Below, in pieces: positions 26,742 through 36,306 of a stretch of 64,000 bases of DNA. Origin of the DNA: Desulfosediminicola ganghwensis (GTDB lineage: Bacteria; Desulfobacterota; Desulfobulbia; Desulfobulbales; Desulfocapsaceae); contig NZ_CP050699.1 of the NCBI RefSeq assembly GCF_005116675.2, positions 2,379,001-2,443,000 of the forward strand. Reading direction: 5' to 3'. Within the stretch, counting starts at the first letter, position 1. Each line of letters opens with the position of its first letter. Both the position numbers and the translations under genes were made by a program. The notes under the pieces are model-generated. The model was not told the DNA's origin. It saw only the letters and a list, made by a program, of their open reading frames with translations, and ran no database searches.

Positions 26742-28562
26742 TCATGCCGCTTTTGAACGTGAGCTATTGCTCTTGGCAAGACTCTTCTGGCGAGGGCCCT
26801 TTTTGAAGTTGTTTCTGCGGGGCTTGTCACTGCGTGTCTTGCGGCCGTCGTTGCCAAAATTGTCACCATCCGGCTGGTCGTCAGCTATTCTGGTTCGCAT
26901 CAGGCGGCCATTCACGCGGACATTCTGCAACATGCGCAGGACCGGTTTTGGCATGCCATTGGGCAGGTCAACGGTGCTGTAATCCTCAAAAATGGAAATG
27001 CGACCGATATATTCACTGCTGATATCCGCTTCGTTGGCTATGGCGCCAACAATATTGGCAGGGCGAACACCGTGGACTTCTCCAACTTCTATGCGGTACC
27101 TGTCGAAACCATCCTGGGAGTTGTGGTTCTCGTGTTTTTTGCCACGAACTTTCCTGTCGCTGCGTTTGCCACGCTCCTGCTCACCATATTGATCTCTGGA
27201 ATTTTTGCGAGGCGCAGGCTTGGGAAGATCTTTCAACAGCAGTGGAGTTTTGCCCTGGGCGATTTTGGCCAGTGCTGCAGCAACATCTTCAGCAGAGGTT
27301 TCAGTCTCCTGGCAATATTCACTGATCAGCTGGGAGAAAAAATCGCAGTTACCTGAAAGGGTTTCTGTGATTCTGTTCTTATAGGCCGCAATACGTTTCT
27401 GGTTAATCTCCTTAACCGATGGCAGCTCTATCTGCTCAATACGTTTTCTGGATGCACGCTCAATGGATTTGAGCATGGATCGCTCACGTGGGGTCAGAAA
27501 CAGGATGGCTTTACCTTCACGACCAGCTCTGCCGGTTCTGCCGATACGGTGGATATATGCCTCGGCATCGAAGGGGACATCGTAATTGACGACGTGACTT
27601 ACCCGTTCTACATCCAGGCCACGTGCGGCAACATCGGTGGCTACCAGAATATCGAGCTTACCGGACTTCAGCTGCTCGACGGTACGTACTCGCTGGCTTT
27701 GCGCGATATCTCCGTTCAGGGCTGCGCATGAGTAGCCAAGATCACTGAGTTGTTCTGCAAGCTCAACAGTTTGCATTTTGGTACGAACAAAGATCAGCAT
27801 CCCTTCAAATTCTTCAATTTCAAGGATTCGGTTCAGCGCTTCCTTTTTGAGCTGAAAATTTTTCACGATCAGGTACTGCTGGCTGATGGTGGAAGCGGTT
27901 GCCGTCTTATTCTGGATTGTAATTTCAATTGGCTCATTCAGATGAGTAACCGCAATGCGCCTGATGGAAGGCGGCATGGTAGCGGAGAAAAGAGCAATTT
28001 GCCGCTCTTTCGGTGCCTGGTCCAGGATCCACTCAACGTCTTCCAGAAAGCCCATCTTGAGCATTTCATCAGCTTCATCAAGTACAATGGATTCGATAGT
28101 GGAAAGGTCGAGGCTGCCCCGGCGAATATGGTCCATAACCCGGCCTGGTGTACCGACAACTACATGTACACCGCGGTCCAGCTGTTGAAGCTGGCCGACG
28201 TAGTCCTGGCCACCATAGATTGGCAGTACCCGCAACTGTTTCATGTTGGTGCCATACTGCTTAAAAGAATCACTGACCTGAATAGCCAGTTCGCGGGTGG
28301 GAGCTAAAACCAGCACCTTGGGCCTGGCCTTTTTGACGGGCTGAATCCGACTCAGCAGCGGCAGGGCGAATGCCGCAGTTTTACCGGTTCCGGTCTGGGC
28401 TTGGCCGACAACATCTTTTCCGGCCAGGACATGGGGAATCATCTTGGATTGAATTGGAGTCGGCTCGGTATAACCTGCGCTGTCAAGTGCGCGGAGAAGT
28501 GGTTCGGTGAGACCGAGTTCACGGAAATCTTGCGGCATTATGGTAAGAAAATCGTTAGACAT
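26742..28562 (-). CDS. deaD: DEAD-box ATP-dependent RNA helicase (DeaD/CsdA type)
   Basis: A 606-residue helicase. Visible motifs are Q (FRELGLTEPLL...PTPIQSKMIP), I (AQTGTGKT), Ia (APTRELAIQ), Ib (TPGRVMDH), II (VLDEADEML), III (FSATMP), IV-V (ATDVAARGLDVE) and VI (HRIGRTGRAGREG). Residues about 495-570 form a DbpA-type RNA-binding domain (YRIEVGEVHGVRPANIVGAI... GRISIFEDYSTVDLP), and the tail is basic and rich in Lys, Arg and Ser. It should unwind structured RNA in ribosome assembly or mRNA turnover, typically important in the cold. The gap upstream would allow a long leader, as in E. coli csdA. Confidence 0.95.
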   Translation of the reverse strand: MSNDFLTIMPQDFRELGLTEPLLRALDSAGYTEPTPIQSKMIPHVLAGKDVVGQAQTGTGKTAAFALPLLSRIQPVKKARPKVLVLAPTRELAIQVSDSFKQYGTNMKQLRVLPIYGGQDYVGQLQQLDRGVHVVVGTPGRVMDHIRRGSLDLSTIESIVLDEADEMLKMGFLEDVEWILDQAPKERQIALFSATMPPSIRRIAVTHLNEPIEITIQNKTATASTISQQYLIVKNFQLKKEALNRILEIEEFEGMLIFVRTKMQTVELAEQLSDLGYSCAALNGDIAQSQRVRTVEQLKSGKLDILVATDVAARGLDVERVSHVVNYDVPFDAEAYIHRIGRTGRAGREGKAILFLTPRERSMLKSIERASRKRIEQIELPSVKEINQKRIAAYKNRITETLSGNCDFFSQLISEYCQETETSAEDVAAALAKIAQGKTPLLLKDLPKPAPRKNSRDQYGEQERGKRSDRKVRGKKHENHNSQDGFDRYRIEVGEVHGVRPANIVGAIANEADISSEYIGRISIFEDYSTVDLPNGMPKPVLRMLQNVRVNGRLMRTRIADDQPDGDNFGNDGRKTRSDKPRRNNFKKGPRQKSLAKSNSSRSKAA

Positions 28563-29210
28563 GGTACATCCTATGCTGTTGTATTGATTCCTTCTGGAGA
28601 GGCGTTTGACGTCATCTACTCGGGAAATGATGGCGGTATCACTGAAGGCAAGGAAAACTATCTCTGCCTGTTATCGCTTAATCGGGGAACTCCCCACCGC
28701 CGCTCAGTGCCTCTCCAGATTTCTCAGCATGTCCATGGCTGATCTTGCTAAGCGCCGCTTAGTTATAGTTAGGTAATGTTCTTAATACCCGTTGTATAAC
28801 GTTCGCGCTTTATACTGGTCCGACACTCACATAAAAACCCTTCTATCTAACAGCTATCCGTAGTATCTGCAATGCTTTTCTTTCAGGCAACGGATAGCCT
28901 CCGAAAATATTGTGCAAAAAAACAAGGATAACTGCTCAACACTTTTGACATTTATTGAAAAGATGCTGAATTCTGTTTAAATCAGTACCCATTTAAAATA
29001 GTTTCAATACCATATTCTGCAAAATAAAGTGTCCGGTAAAATGAAAAATGGCAGAAATCGATTATGAGTAACGCTGATGGAATAGATGATATCACACAAT
29101 GAGCAATTATGGCGGGCCGTCGTGCACTCTTCTGAAGCTGAACTTTCTGCAAAGGCTTGAGTGATGTCGTCCATGAGTTCTCTGAATCCTAAGGAAAGTC
29201 TGGTGGGGCG
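28563..29210. other. Divergent intergenic region, deaD to DUF2157-like gene
   Basis: About 650 bases without a convincing gene. It must contain the deaD promoter and leader on the minus strand. AGTGTCCGGTAA (29028-29039) recurs at 51699-51710. A 21-residue frame (29099-29164) and a frame antisense to the 5' end of deaD look like chance. No terminator or RNA gene was seen. Confidence 0.4.
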
Positions 29211-30242
29211 ATGAAATTGAACAGGAAAAAATTACAGGAGGCGGTGGGCGCTGAGATTCTCTCCAACGAGCAGGCGGACAGACTCTGGAGCTTTTTAGAA
29301 AAACATCCCACCGCCGGGCCCCGCTTTGACTTTACCCATGTCCTCTATTATATGGGAGGGCTGACCGCTATCGGCGCAATGACCGTTTTCATGACTCTCG
29401 GCTGGGAGAATTTCGGTGGTTGGGGAATATTCGGTATCTCCATGGCGTATGCTGTGTTCGGCGTGATCATGGCCAACATGTTCAGGTCAAGAGGATATCA
29501 TGTGCCTGCAGCGATCTGTGCAACCTTTACCGTGGCGATGACTCCGCTGGCAATTTACGGTCTGCAACAGGCCATGGGATGGTGGCCTGATTCAACACAG
29601 TACCAGGATTACCATCGCTATATCCGTTATCACTGGTTGTATATGGAATTCGGTACATTGGTGGTCGGGGCCGTAATGGCCTATGTCTATCGCTACCCGT
29701 TTCTGCAGATGGTTATCGCTGCAACACTCTGGTATCTTTCAATGGATCTGGCTGCAATGATCGCCGGCGGCAGGCCGGACAGGGAGTTGCGTGCCAATGT
29801 CTCCATGTGGTTCGGCCTGGCCAATATTCTTTTTGCCTTCTATGTTGATTTTCGATCAAGGAAGTCTGCAGATTATTCATTCTGGCTGTACCTCGCCGGA
29901 GTACTGGCTTTTTGGGGTGGCATGACCTCTCTTGATTCCAGCAGTGAAGTTTCGCGTTTTTTCTATTTCGTCATTAACCTGTTAATGATCGGTTTCGGGG
30001 TATTGATCTCAAGGCGTGTTTTTGTGATATTTGGTGGAATTGGGTGTTCTTTTTATTTGGGACACCTCGCTTTCAGCGTATTCAAGGCGAGTTGGTTGTT
30101 TCCCATTGCATTGGCGGCGATCGGTTTTGTTATTATTTATCTCGGAGTGCTATGGCAGAAAAATGAGAAGAAAATGACCGCAACGATGCGATCGTATCTG
30201 CCTGATTCGTTGAAAGAGATGCTTGATAATCGATCGGCCTGA
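29211..30242 (+). CDS. Polytopic membrane protein, DUF2157-like
   Basis: A 343-residue protein. A soluble N-terminal helix (KLQEAVGAEILSNEQADRLWSFLEKHP) reads like the start of DUF2157-type proteins. It is followed by about nine membrane segments and a basic C-terminus (WQKNEKKMTATMRSYLPDSLKEML). It is probably an inner membrane protein of unknown role. The ATG follows GGTGGGGCG at short spacing. No enzyme or transporter signature is evident. Confidence 0.7.
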   Translation: MKLNRKKLQEAVGAEILSNEQADRLWSFLEKHPTAGPRFDFTHVLYYMGGLTAIGAMTVFMTLGWENFGGWGIFGISMAYAVFGVIMANMFRSRGYHVPAAICATFTVAMTPLAIYGLQQAMGWWPDSTQYQDYHRYIRYHWLYMEFGTLVVGAVMAYVYRYPFLQMVIAATLWYLSMDLAAMIAGGRPDRELRANVSMWFGLANILFAFYVDFRSRKSADYSFWLYLAGVLAFWGGMTSLDSSSEVSRFFYFVINLLMIGFGVLISRRVFVIFGGIGCSFYLGHLAFSVFKASWLFPIALAAIGFVIIYLGVLWQKNEKKMTATMRSYLPDSLKEMLDNRSA

Positions 30243-30319
30243 AAGTGAGTGTTTTCGAATCAAAAACGCTGTAAAGCTGAATGCAGCATAAGCTCTGATT
30301 GTGGTTGAGATTACAGGAT

Positions 30320-30730
30320 ATGCCGAAATTGCTTCATAAAGCTGCCGGGATAATTATTCAGGACAATTCGCTGCTGGTGCTTCGTTCCCTGGGGAAAACT
30401 CTTTTCTTTGCACCTGGCGGCAAGCTGGAGCGGCACGAGACTCCGCGACAAGCTCTGGTACGGGAGCTCTCTGAAGAAATCTCGATAGAGGTGGATGAGG
30501 CCAAATTGAGATTTTTTTCCACATTTACCGCTCCCGCAGCGGGTCTGGAAGAAATTACTCTCTGCATGGACGTGTTCGTTGTTCAGTGTTATGAAGGTCT
30601 GATATCGCCCCGAAATGAGATTGCCGAGTGCTGCTGGATTAACTCCGGGAATATAGATAGCATCGAGATCGGTTCAATTTTTCGTGATCAGGTTTTTCCG
30701 CGACTGCTCTCGGCCGGGCAGGTTCAATAA
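30320..30730 (+). CDS. Nudix hydrolase
   Basis: A 136-residue protein with a Nudix box, GGKLERHETPRQALVRELSEEI (GX5EX7REXXEE), near residues 32-53; the usual glycine after EE is serine. It would hydrolyse a nucleoside diphosphate-linked compound with Mg2+; the substrate is unknown. I chose ATG 30320 (MPKLLHKAAGIII), since the longer frame adds seven unlikely residues from a TTG. First of a loose run with two acetyltransferases and a methyltransferase. Confidence 0.85.
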   Translation: MPKLLHKAAGIIIQDNSLLVLRSLGKTLFFAPGGKLERHETPRQALVRELSEEISIEVDEAKLRFFSTFTAPAAGLEEITLCMDVFVVQCYEGLISPRNEIAECCWINSGNIDSIEIGSIFRDQVFPRLLSAGQVQ

Positions 30731-30796
30731 TCGGCTTATGGACCAGCACGAAACGGTGTTGTCGCTTCGATATATGATTTTGAACCATTAGATGTA

Positions 30797-31294
30797 ATGA
30801 CAGATAAACCAGACATCTTTCTATTTGCAGATTTTGCGCAGGTCCCGCTGAGAAGTGGTATGAGCTTTTCAACACGGGTCGCGCGAGCAGATGATTTCGC
30901 TTTTCTGGACGCGCTCTATAGCGACAATATGAAGGGCTATGTGGAGCGGGTGGGCACCTGGGACCCGGATATGTTTCGGGGGAATTTCGAACCGTCCGCT
31001 ATTGAATTGATAGAGGTGCAGGGGGATAGAGCGGGTTTTTTCAAGCTGGTACCTGAGCGGGATTCTATCTACCTCGCGGAATTGCAGGTGGGCAAAAAAT
31101 ACCAGGAGAACGGAATTGGAAGTTCGATCCTGGAAAAGCTTATTGACTATGCCGGTAAAAAGGAGAACCTCATCACCCTGAAGGTGATTCGTGGCAATCC
31201 TGCGGAATTTCTCTATTTGAGGTACGGCTTCAGAACCTATAAAAAGACGGGTCTCCATTTGCACCTGAGCCTCAACCCGTCAAGAAAACTCTAA
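30797..31294 (+). CDS. GNAT-family N-acetyltransferase
   Basis: A 165-residue protein with the GNAT core: RVARADDFAFLDALYSDNM (helix 1), AELQVGKKYQENGIGSSILEKLI (acetyl-CoA pyrophosphate loop, Q/R-x-x-G-x-G/S, about residues 96-118) and YLRYGFRTYKKTGLH. An acceptor cannot be predicted. ATG 30860 is an alternative start that would remove 21 residues. It is the second gene of the 30.3-32.5 kb run. Confidence 0.85.
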   Translation: MTDKPDIFLFADFAQVPLRSGMSFSTRVARADDFAFLDALYSDNMKGYVERVGTWDPDMFRGNFEPSAIELIEVQGDRAGFFKLVPERDSIYLAELQVGKKYQENGIGSSILEKLIDYAGKKENLITLKVIRGNPAEFLYLRYGFRTYKKTGLHLHLSLNPSRKL

Positions 31295-31374
31295 TAATGA
31301 ACAGGGCGCCGGTGATTGGAGAAAAAATTGCGAAATGTTGTCTTGCAAATGATAAGCGCTGCCGGGAAGAGTCG

Positions 31375-31863
31375 ATGAAAGTGAACATCCGAATACGACA
31401 GGCTACTCCCGAGGATCACCAACGTATTGTCGAAGTGATGCGGCAATGGTGGGATGGTCGTGACCTGAGTTCAGGCCTGCTGAAAATATTTTTCCATCAT
31501 TTTCAGGAAACATGTTTTGTAGCTGAGAATAGTGATACCCTGGTAGGTTTTCTGGTCGGCTTTTTCTCCCAGTCAAAGCCCGAAGAAGCATATATACATT
31601 TTGCAGGGGTAGCGCCCGAATACCGCAGGCAGGGTGTTGGCCGGGCATTATATCGGAGATATTATACTGTCTGCCAGAGGCATGGCAAAACTGTCGTCAC
31701 CTCCTGTACTTCTCCCGTCAACCTGCAGTCCATTGCGTACCACCAGCGTATGGGGTTTACTCTGGTTGAGGGGAATGGGGAAGTGGACGGGTTCCCTGTA
31801 TTTACTGATTATCTTCGCCCGAACGACCCCAAGGTCCTGTTCAGGTTGGAGATTACCGACTAA
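31375..31863 (+). CDS. GNAT-family N-acetyltransferase
   Basis: A 162-residue acetyltransferase. The core is IRIRQATPEDHQRIVEVM, then FAGVAPEYRRQGVGRALYRRYY (R-R-Q-G-V-G acetyl-CoA loop) and NLQSIAYHQRMGFTLVEG. I prefer ATG 31375 (MKVNIRIRQAT) after GGGAAGA; the frame is open from ATG 31297, which would add 26 residues with no family match. Its stop overlaps the next ATG (TAATG), coupling it to the methyltransferase gene. Confidence 0.85.
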   Translation: MKVNIRIRQATPEDHQRIVEVMRQWWDGRDLSSGLLKIFFHHFQETCFVAENSDTLVGFLVGFFSQSKPEEAYIHFAGVAPEYRRQGVGRALYRRYYTVCQRHGKTVVTSCTSPVNLQSIAYHQRMGFTLVEGNGEVDGFPVFTDYLRPNDPKVLFRLEITD

Positions 31864-32522
31864 TGGATGATTACTTGATGGCTGATCGTTTGGTATGCCG
31901 CCTTTGCGGTGCTGATGAGGTAACGTTTTTCCATGCTGATGACACTCGGGAGTATTACAGGTGTCGAGAATGTAAACTGGTGTTTGTGCCTCAACAGTTC
32001 TGGCTGAGTGCAAAAAAAGAGAAGGCCGAATATGATCTTCATCAAAACAGTGAAGATGATAGCGGGTACAGAAAATTTCTTTCCCGTCTGAGTGGCCCTG
32101 TAATCAGCCGCCTCAACGCTGGAGCACACGGTCTGGATTTTGGCTGCGGACCGGGCTCGCCTCTCGCGAAACTATTTGCAGAGCAAGGGTTTTCTGTAGA
32201 GCTCTACGATCCTCTCTATCGCAATGAACCGTCACTGCTGGAAAAGCAGTATGATTTTATCTGTGCGACTGAGGTGGCAGAGCATTTCAAGGAGCCTGGT
32301 AAAGAATTTCAGTCACTGTTTGGTATGCTCAAGCATGGTGGTCTGCTCGGTATCATGACAAAGCGGGTACTGGGACTGCAAGCTTTCCGAAACTGGCATT
32401 ATATTCGTGATTCAACCCATGTCAGCTTTTTCAGTGAAGAAACATTTGATTACCTGGCCAACCAGTATAACGCCGAGTTGAGTGTTGAAGGTAATGATGT
32501 TGTTCTGTTTAACAGGCAATGA
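31863..32522 (+). CDS. SAM-dependent methyltransferase with N-terminal zinc ribbon
   Basis: A 219-residue protein. Residues about 12-36 hold two CxxC-type pairs (CRLCG and CRECK), like a zinc ribbon. Then come a class I methyltransferase motif I (HGLDFGCGPGSPLAKLF), motif II region VELYDPLY, and ICATEVAEHFKEP (motif IV-like). This matches the methyltransferase type 11/12 group often found with cell-surface or small-molecule modification genes. The substrate is unknown. The one-base overlap with the preceding acetyltransferase suggests they act together. Confidence 0.85.
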   Translation: MDDYLMADRLVCRLCGADEVTFFHADDTREYYRCRECKLVFVPQQFWLSAKKEKAEYDLHQNSEDDSGYRKFLSRLSGPVISRLNAGAHGLDFGCGPGSPLAKLFAEQGFSVELYDPLYRNEPSLLEKQYDFICATEVAEHFKEPGKEFQSLFGMLKHGGLLGIMTKRVLGLQAFRNWHYIRDSTHVSFFSEETFDYLANQYNAELSVEGNDVVLFNRQ

Positions 32523-33179
32523 GAGAGCACATGAGAGATTCCGGCCCGTTGCCTCTCAATCTATTGGTGTTGTTGCTGAAATGTTTTTGCCGCGAAGCGG
32601 ATATTCATAATTTGGGGTAGAAAAAAAGAGAGTTGCTCCATCGGGTTTCATTAACACGTCGTATTCTAAGATCAGTAACCTTGGATGCTTTTAGCAGCGT
32701 GGTTGGTTTTCAAAACAGGCCAAAGAAGAGTGCAATTTAATGAAGGCCTTGTCTATAAAAGAATAAATGCTTGTTGTGGAGGGCGGATGTTGCGTAACAT
32801 GTCGCTTTTACCACTAAAAAAAGATACGTGCAGTCGATTCTTGTTGCAAAGAAAAGCCTAACATGAGAAATTAAGCAATAATAGAAGAAACTGGCAGATT
32901 ACCGTTTTCTGTGAATTCTATATAAAGACCAGCCTGTTGTGGTATGAGGCTGCCACGTACTGAAGGCCTTGGAACTCTTCGAAATCTAAAATCTAAAGCA
33001 GATTGATGACTGGCCGGGGTTTTGGTCTGAACTCCCTGCCTGCACTGTTTTATCATAATACGCTATAATAGAAGACGAAGTACATGCCGACACATTCTTA
33101 TTGAGTGCTTCCATGCCATACGGATCATCGGGAAAAAGAGCGGTGCCCGATGTTGTGCAACATCTGAGGAGAGCTATAT
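32523..33179. other. Gene-free stretch before the SDR gene
   Basis: About 657 bases, AT-rich, with stops in all frames and only one short minus-strand frame that resembles nothing. I see no terminator with a U-tract, tRNA, riboswitch or repeat. The last 15 bases carry the GAGGAGAG ribosome site of the SDR gene. Confidence 0.4.
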
Positions 33180-33908
33180 ATGGAAAGGCGTGTGGTAATC
33201 TATGGTGGTTCGGGTGGTATAGGTTCAGCGACGGCGCGTCTGCTTAGCCAACAGGGCTGCGTGGTACATCTTGTTGGCCGCAATATTGCGCGATTATCGT
33301 CGATAGCTGAAGAGCTCGGTGCAGGTTATACGGTAGGCGATATAGAGCAAAGCGAAACATTCAGCCAGGTGCAGCAGGATTTCTCAGCCCCATGGGATGG
33401 CCTGGTGTACTCCATAGGAACGATTAATCTTATGAGTCTTCGCAGGCTGACCCGGGAGCATTTTATTAAGGATTTTCAGGTGAACTGTATAGGTGCAGCC
33501 ATGGCTGTGCAGACCGGACTAGCTGCTTTGAAAAAAAGTGAACATGGTGCATCGGTGGTTCTCTACTCGAGTGTAGCTGCGAGGCAGGGCTTTGCCTTTC
33601 ACGCTTCTGTGGGAATGGCGAAAGGTGCCATCAATGGTCTGACTCTGGCTCTGGCAGCAGAATTGGCACCTCGCGTCCGTGTTAACGCCATTGCCCCTTC
33701 AATTGTCAGGACCTCTTTGTCTGAACCTCTTCTCGTCAATGAAAAGATGGTGGAAACTATATCGCAGATGCATGCGATGAAGAGGCTTGGGTCAGCTGAG
33801 GATATTGCAGGATTGACGGGGTACTTGCTCTCTGCAGATTCCGGCTGGATAACCGGGCAGATTTTCGGTGTGGATGGTGGAAGATCCACGGTCAGACCGT
33901 CCGGTTGA
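33180..33908 (+). CDS. Short-chain dehydrogenase/reductase lacking the catalytic tyrosine
   Basis: A 242-residue Rossmann protein. The cofactor motif is YGGSGGIGSATARLL (GxxxGIG), and the structural Asn region is YSIGTINL...VNCIGA. The serine is in LYSSVAARQGF, and the lysine is Lys148 in VGMAKGAINGLT. The residue four before this lysine is Val144, where classical SDRs have the catalytic tyrosine. It belongs to an SDR subgroup with S/V-x-x-x-K, so its activity may be altered. The C-terminus GQIFGVDGG is typical. GAGGAGAG precedes ATG 33180. The gene stands alone. Confidence 0.87.
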   Translation: MERRVVIYGGSGGIGSATARLLSQQGCVVHLVGRNIARLSSIAEELGAGYTVGDIEQSETFSQVQQDFSAPWDGLVYSIGTINLMSLRRLTREHFIKDFQVNCIGAAMAVQTGLAALKKSEHGASVVLYSSVAARQGFAFHASVGMAKGAINGLTLALAAELAPRVRVNAIAPSIVRTSLSEPLLVNEKMVETISQMHAMKRLGSAEDIAGLTGYLLSADSGWITGQIFGVDGGRSTVRPSG

Positions 33909-34036
33909 GTATTGGAAAAATCATAATATTTTAACACTGCAGTAAACTTCAGGGTAGAGACTCGCAATAGAAGCTTTGTTGGGAGATTGTCAGGTGGTAA
34001 CCCACTTTGTACTGAAATTCAACTCGGAGTGGTATT

Positions 34037-34492
34037 ATGTCTTCTGTCGCACAACGACATCGACGTGGTGGCCCGGATACCAGAAATTATGGTGGGCGAA
34101 GGATAAAGGCCGGCGAAAAACAGGCCATGGTGGAGCGGTATGTCTATGCGTACAATGCCTTTGATATAGATACCATGCTTTCTTTGCTGCATCCGGCTGT
34201 TGAATTCCAGAATATCTCAAATGGTCAGGTGACCGTTCAGACCAAGGGGATTGACGAGTTCCATGCCCTCGCTTTGCAGGGCAAGACATTGTTTTCTTCA
34301 AGAAAACAGACAATTATGCACTATGCTGAAAAGAACAATAGTGCCACCATAGAGGTTGTATATGCCGGGGTTCTGGCAATAGACCTCCCGGAAGGCCTGA
34401 AAGCCGGTGAAACACTAAATCTTTCAGGCAAGTCGGAGTTCACGTTTCGTGATGGAAAAATTTATAGCCTGACTGACATTGTTCTTGATTAG
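34037..34492 (+). CDS. NTF2/SnoaL-like small protein
   Basis: A 151-residue frame. The region from residue 31 (MVERYVYAYNAFDIDTMLSLLHPAVEFQNISNGQ) is a SnoaL-like, NTF2-fold start with the usual cone helices and beta sheet to the end (FRDGKIYSLTDIV). ATG 34037 has GGAG seven bases upstream, but the first 30 residues are basic and have no family match, so ATG 34127 is a real alternative. The fold hosts isomerases, hydrolases and binding proteins; the function is unknown. Confidence 0.7.
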   Translation: MSSVAQRHRRGGPDTRNYGGRRIKAGEKQAMVERYVYAYNAFDIDTMLSLLHPAVEFQNISNGQVTVQTKGIDEFHALALQGKTLFSSRKQTIMHYAEKNNSATIEVVYAGVLAIDLPEGLKAGETLNLSGKSEFTFRDGKIYSLTDIVLD

Positions 34493-34901
34493 CTGCCGAC
34501 CGTCTTCTCCCTGCCAGATCACTCATTTTAGATTTTCTATCTTCCGAAATTCCAGTTTTTATCATTATCAGAGACAAGTTTAAGCAGAAGGTTCGGCTTG
34601 GTATTCAGCCATTCCGTCGGCCTCTTTTGCTTACAGGTGGCTCAAAGGCTCGCGATTCCGTTGACATGGTACATTAAGGAGTTAGCATATTTTTGTAGCC
34701 TTTGAGTATTTTCTGTGCAAATTGCAGGAAACTTTTGACCACAAAAGTTGGTGACTTGGCTCAACGGGCGCTGGAAGTCTGCCGGGTTAAGCCCTTTATC
34801 AATTTCCCGTTATGCTTTCTAAACTGCTCAACCCGGCATTATCGAGAGGACAGTTGTGAAAAAAAGTTAAATACTGCGACAGGCTTTCAGGGTATCGAAA
34901 T
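34493..34901. other. Intergenic leader before the PfkB kinase gene
   Basis: About 410 bases without a gene. GCCGGGTT (34781-34788) pairs perfectly with AACCCGGC (34830-34837) across 41 bases, and an intrinsic terminator follows at 34902-34927. Together these could form an attenuated leader for the sugar kinase, or the trailer of the upstream transcript. No known riboswitch core was recognised. Confidence 0.35.
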
Positions 34902-34927
34902 GGTGCCGAAGGGCACCGTCTTTTTTT
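34902..34927 (+). terminator. Intrinsic terminator just before the PfkB kinase gene
   Basis: A GGTGCC/GGCACC stem (34902-34907 with 34912-34917), a GAAG loop, then GTC and seven T residues. It ends 18 bases before the kinase ATG. Confidence 0.75.
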
Positions 34928-34945
34928 CTATTTGAGGGTGGGGTA

Positions 34946-35890
34946 ATGAAAACACGATCAGTTCTCACGGTTACGCTCAATCCCGCAATTGATCAGACTA
35001 TCTACATTGATGATTTTGCAATAAGTAAAGTGAATCGGGTACGTGATCAAAGGGAGGATGCCGGAGGTAAAGGAGTTAATGTTGCCGGATTTCTTGCCGA
35101 TTACGGCATGCATGTGACCGCAACGGGTTTCCTTGGCACAGGTAATTCCCTTATTTTCAGTCAGTATTTTTCCGGCAAGGGTATACAGGATAAGTTCTTT
35201 CGTCTTAAGGGGCACACCCGAACAGGAATCAAGATAGCTGATCTGAAAAACAGAACTACCACCAATATTAATTTCCCGGGAATCGGTCCGGGGAGCGGAG
35301 ATATGACCGATCTGTACGATTTGATTCGGGAGGTTGGTGCTGATTATGCATGGGCAGTGTTAGCCGGAAGTGTCCCCGAAGGTATTCCGCTTGATTGTTA
35401 CGCAAACCTGATAAAGGATTTGAAGAATGTCGGTGTGAAAGTCGCCCTGGACGCAAGTGGTGAAAGTTATCGTCAAGGCCTGAAAGAAATCCCGAATCTT
35501 ATTAAGCCAAATCTGGCGGAGTTGGAAGAATATTGCGGTACCACTTTAAAGTCGAAAGAGCAGGTAATTAGTGCCGGGCAGAAATTGTTGACCGAGGGAA
35601 TTGAGACGGTGATCGTTTCCATGGGAGAGGAGGGTGCTCTATTTTTTGAAGGCGAGGACGTCATTCACACCATTGGAGAGAAAGTGACTGTTGAATCAAC
35701 TGCCGGGGCCGGTGATGCAATGGTCAGCGGCATGATTGCGGGAAAGATTGACCAGAAATCCTTTGCTGATTGTGCACGGTTAGCAACAGCCTTTTCTGTG
35801 TTAGCGGTTACTACTGTTGGTGCAGGTATTGAGTCTATGAGTGATTTACATAAGATCGAAAAGACCATTAAGGTTATGGGAAGAAACTAA
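34946..35890 (+). CDS. 1-phosphofructokinase/6-phosphotagatose kinase-type PfkB sugar kinase
   Basis: A 314-residue ribokinase-fold kinase. The N-terminus VTLNPAIDQTIYIDDF and the glycine pair in DAGGKGVNVAGFL are typical of 1-phosphofructokinase, tagatose-6-phosphate kinase and minor Pfk-2. KPNLAELEEYCG and STAGAGDAMVSGMIAG carry the anion hole and catalytic Asp. It phosphorylates a sugar phosphate to a bisphosphate that the aldolase at 36307 could split, so the two probably act in sequence, though each has its own upstream region. GAGGGTGGGG precedes the ATG. Exact substrate is not decidable. Confidence 0.88.
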   Translation: MKTRSVLTVTLNPAIDQTIYIDDFAISKVNRVRDQREDAGGKGVNVAGFLADYGMHVTATGFLGTGNSLIFSQYFSGKGIQDKFFRLKGHTRTGIKIADLKNRTTTNINFPGIGPGSGDMTDLYDLIREVGADYAWAVLAGSVPEGIPLDCYANLIKDLKNVGVKVALDASGESYRQGLKEIPNLIKPNLAELEEYCGTTLKSKEQVISAGQKLLTEGIETVIVSMGEEGALFFEGEDVIHTIGEKVTVESTAGAGDAMVSGMIAGKIDQKSFADCARLATAFSVLAVTTVGAGIESMSDLHKIEKTIKVMGRN

Positions 35891-36306
35891 AGGTTACTGC
35901 ATGTTACCCGGTTAAGACCGGTACCCGGCATGTGGTTGCGTCAGCTCAGGAACTTGATTGGCAGTTGGTAATTGTGTTTATCTTGAAAAAACTTACAGAT
36001 AAAGTGAGGCAGTACATGGTTGCCCGACTTGAAGAGATGATTTGCGGTATTATTTTCTCTGATACCATGTAATCACTGCATGATAGAACAATGGTAGTTG
36101 TCACTATTGCAGATTTTTGCAATAAAATGGAAAAATGATAGCCTGGAGCTGCGTAAGGGGAGGGAGTGGCTCAAACCAAACATCCTGCTGTGTATTACAT
36201 TGGACTTCTAATCGGTACTAGCCTGCAATTAAAAGGTATTCTGAATTTTCAGTAAAATGCTCATGAGGGCTCTGAGCTAATCCTCCACCTTTAGAGGGAA
36301 GATACT
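35891..36306. other. Intergenic region between sugar kinase and aldolase
   Basis: About 416 bases with no gene. A small CCGGT/ACCGG hairpin lies near 35910-35925, with no U-tract. The AT-rich middle could hold the aldolase promoter, but I found no hexamer pair I would defend. The 3' end has a weak ribosome site, TAGAGGGAAG. Confidence 0.35.

Noticed and set aside
28401-28742. 113-residue plus-strand frame overlapping the start of deaD
   Set aside because: Its first half is antisense to conserved helicase codons and the rest shows no family pattern, so it is a shadow frame.
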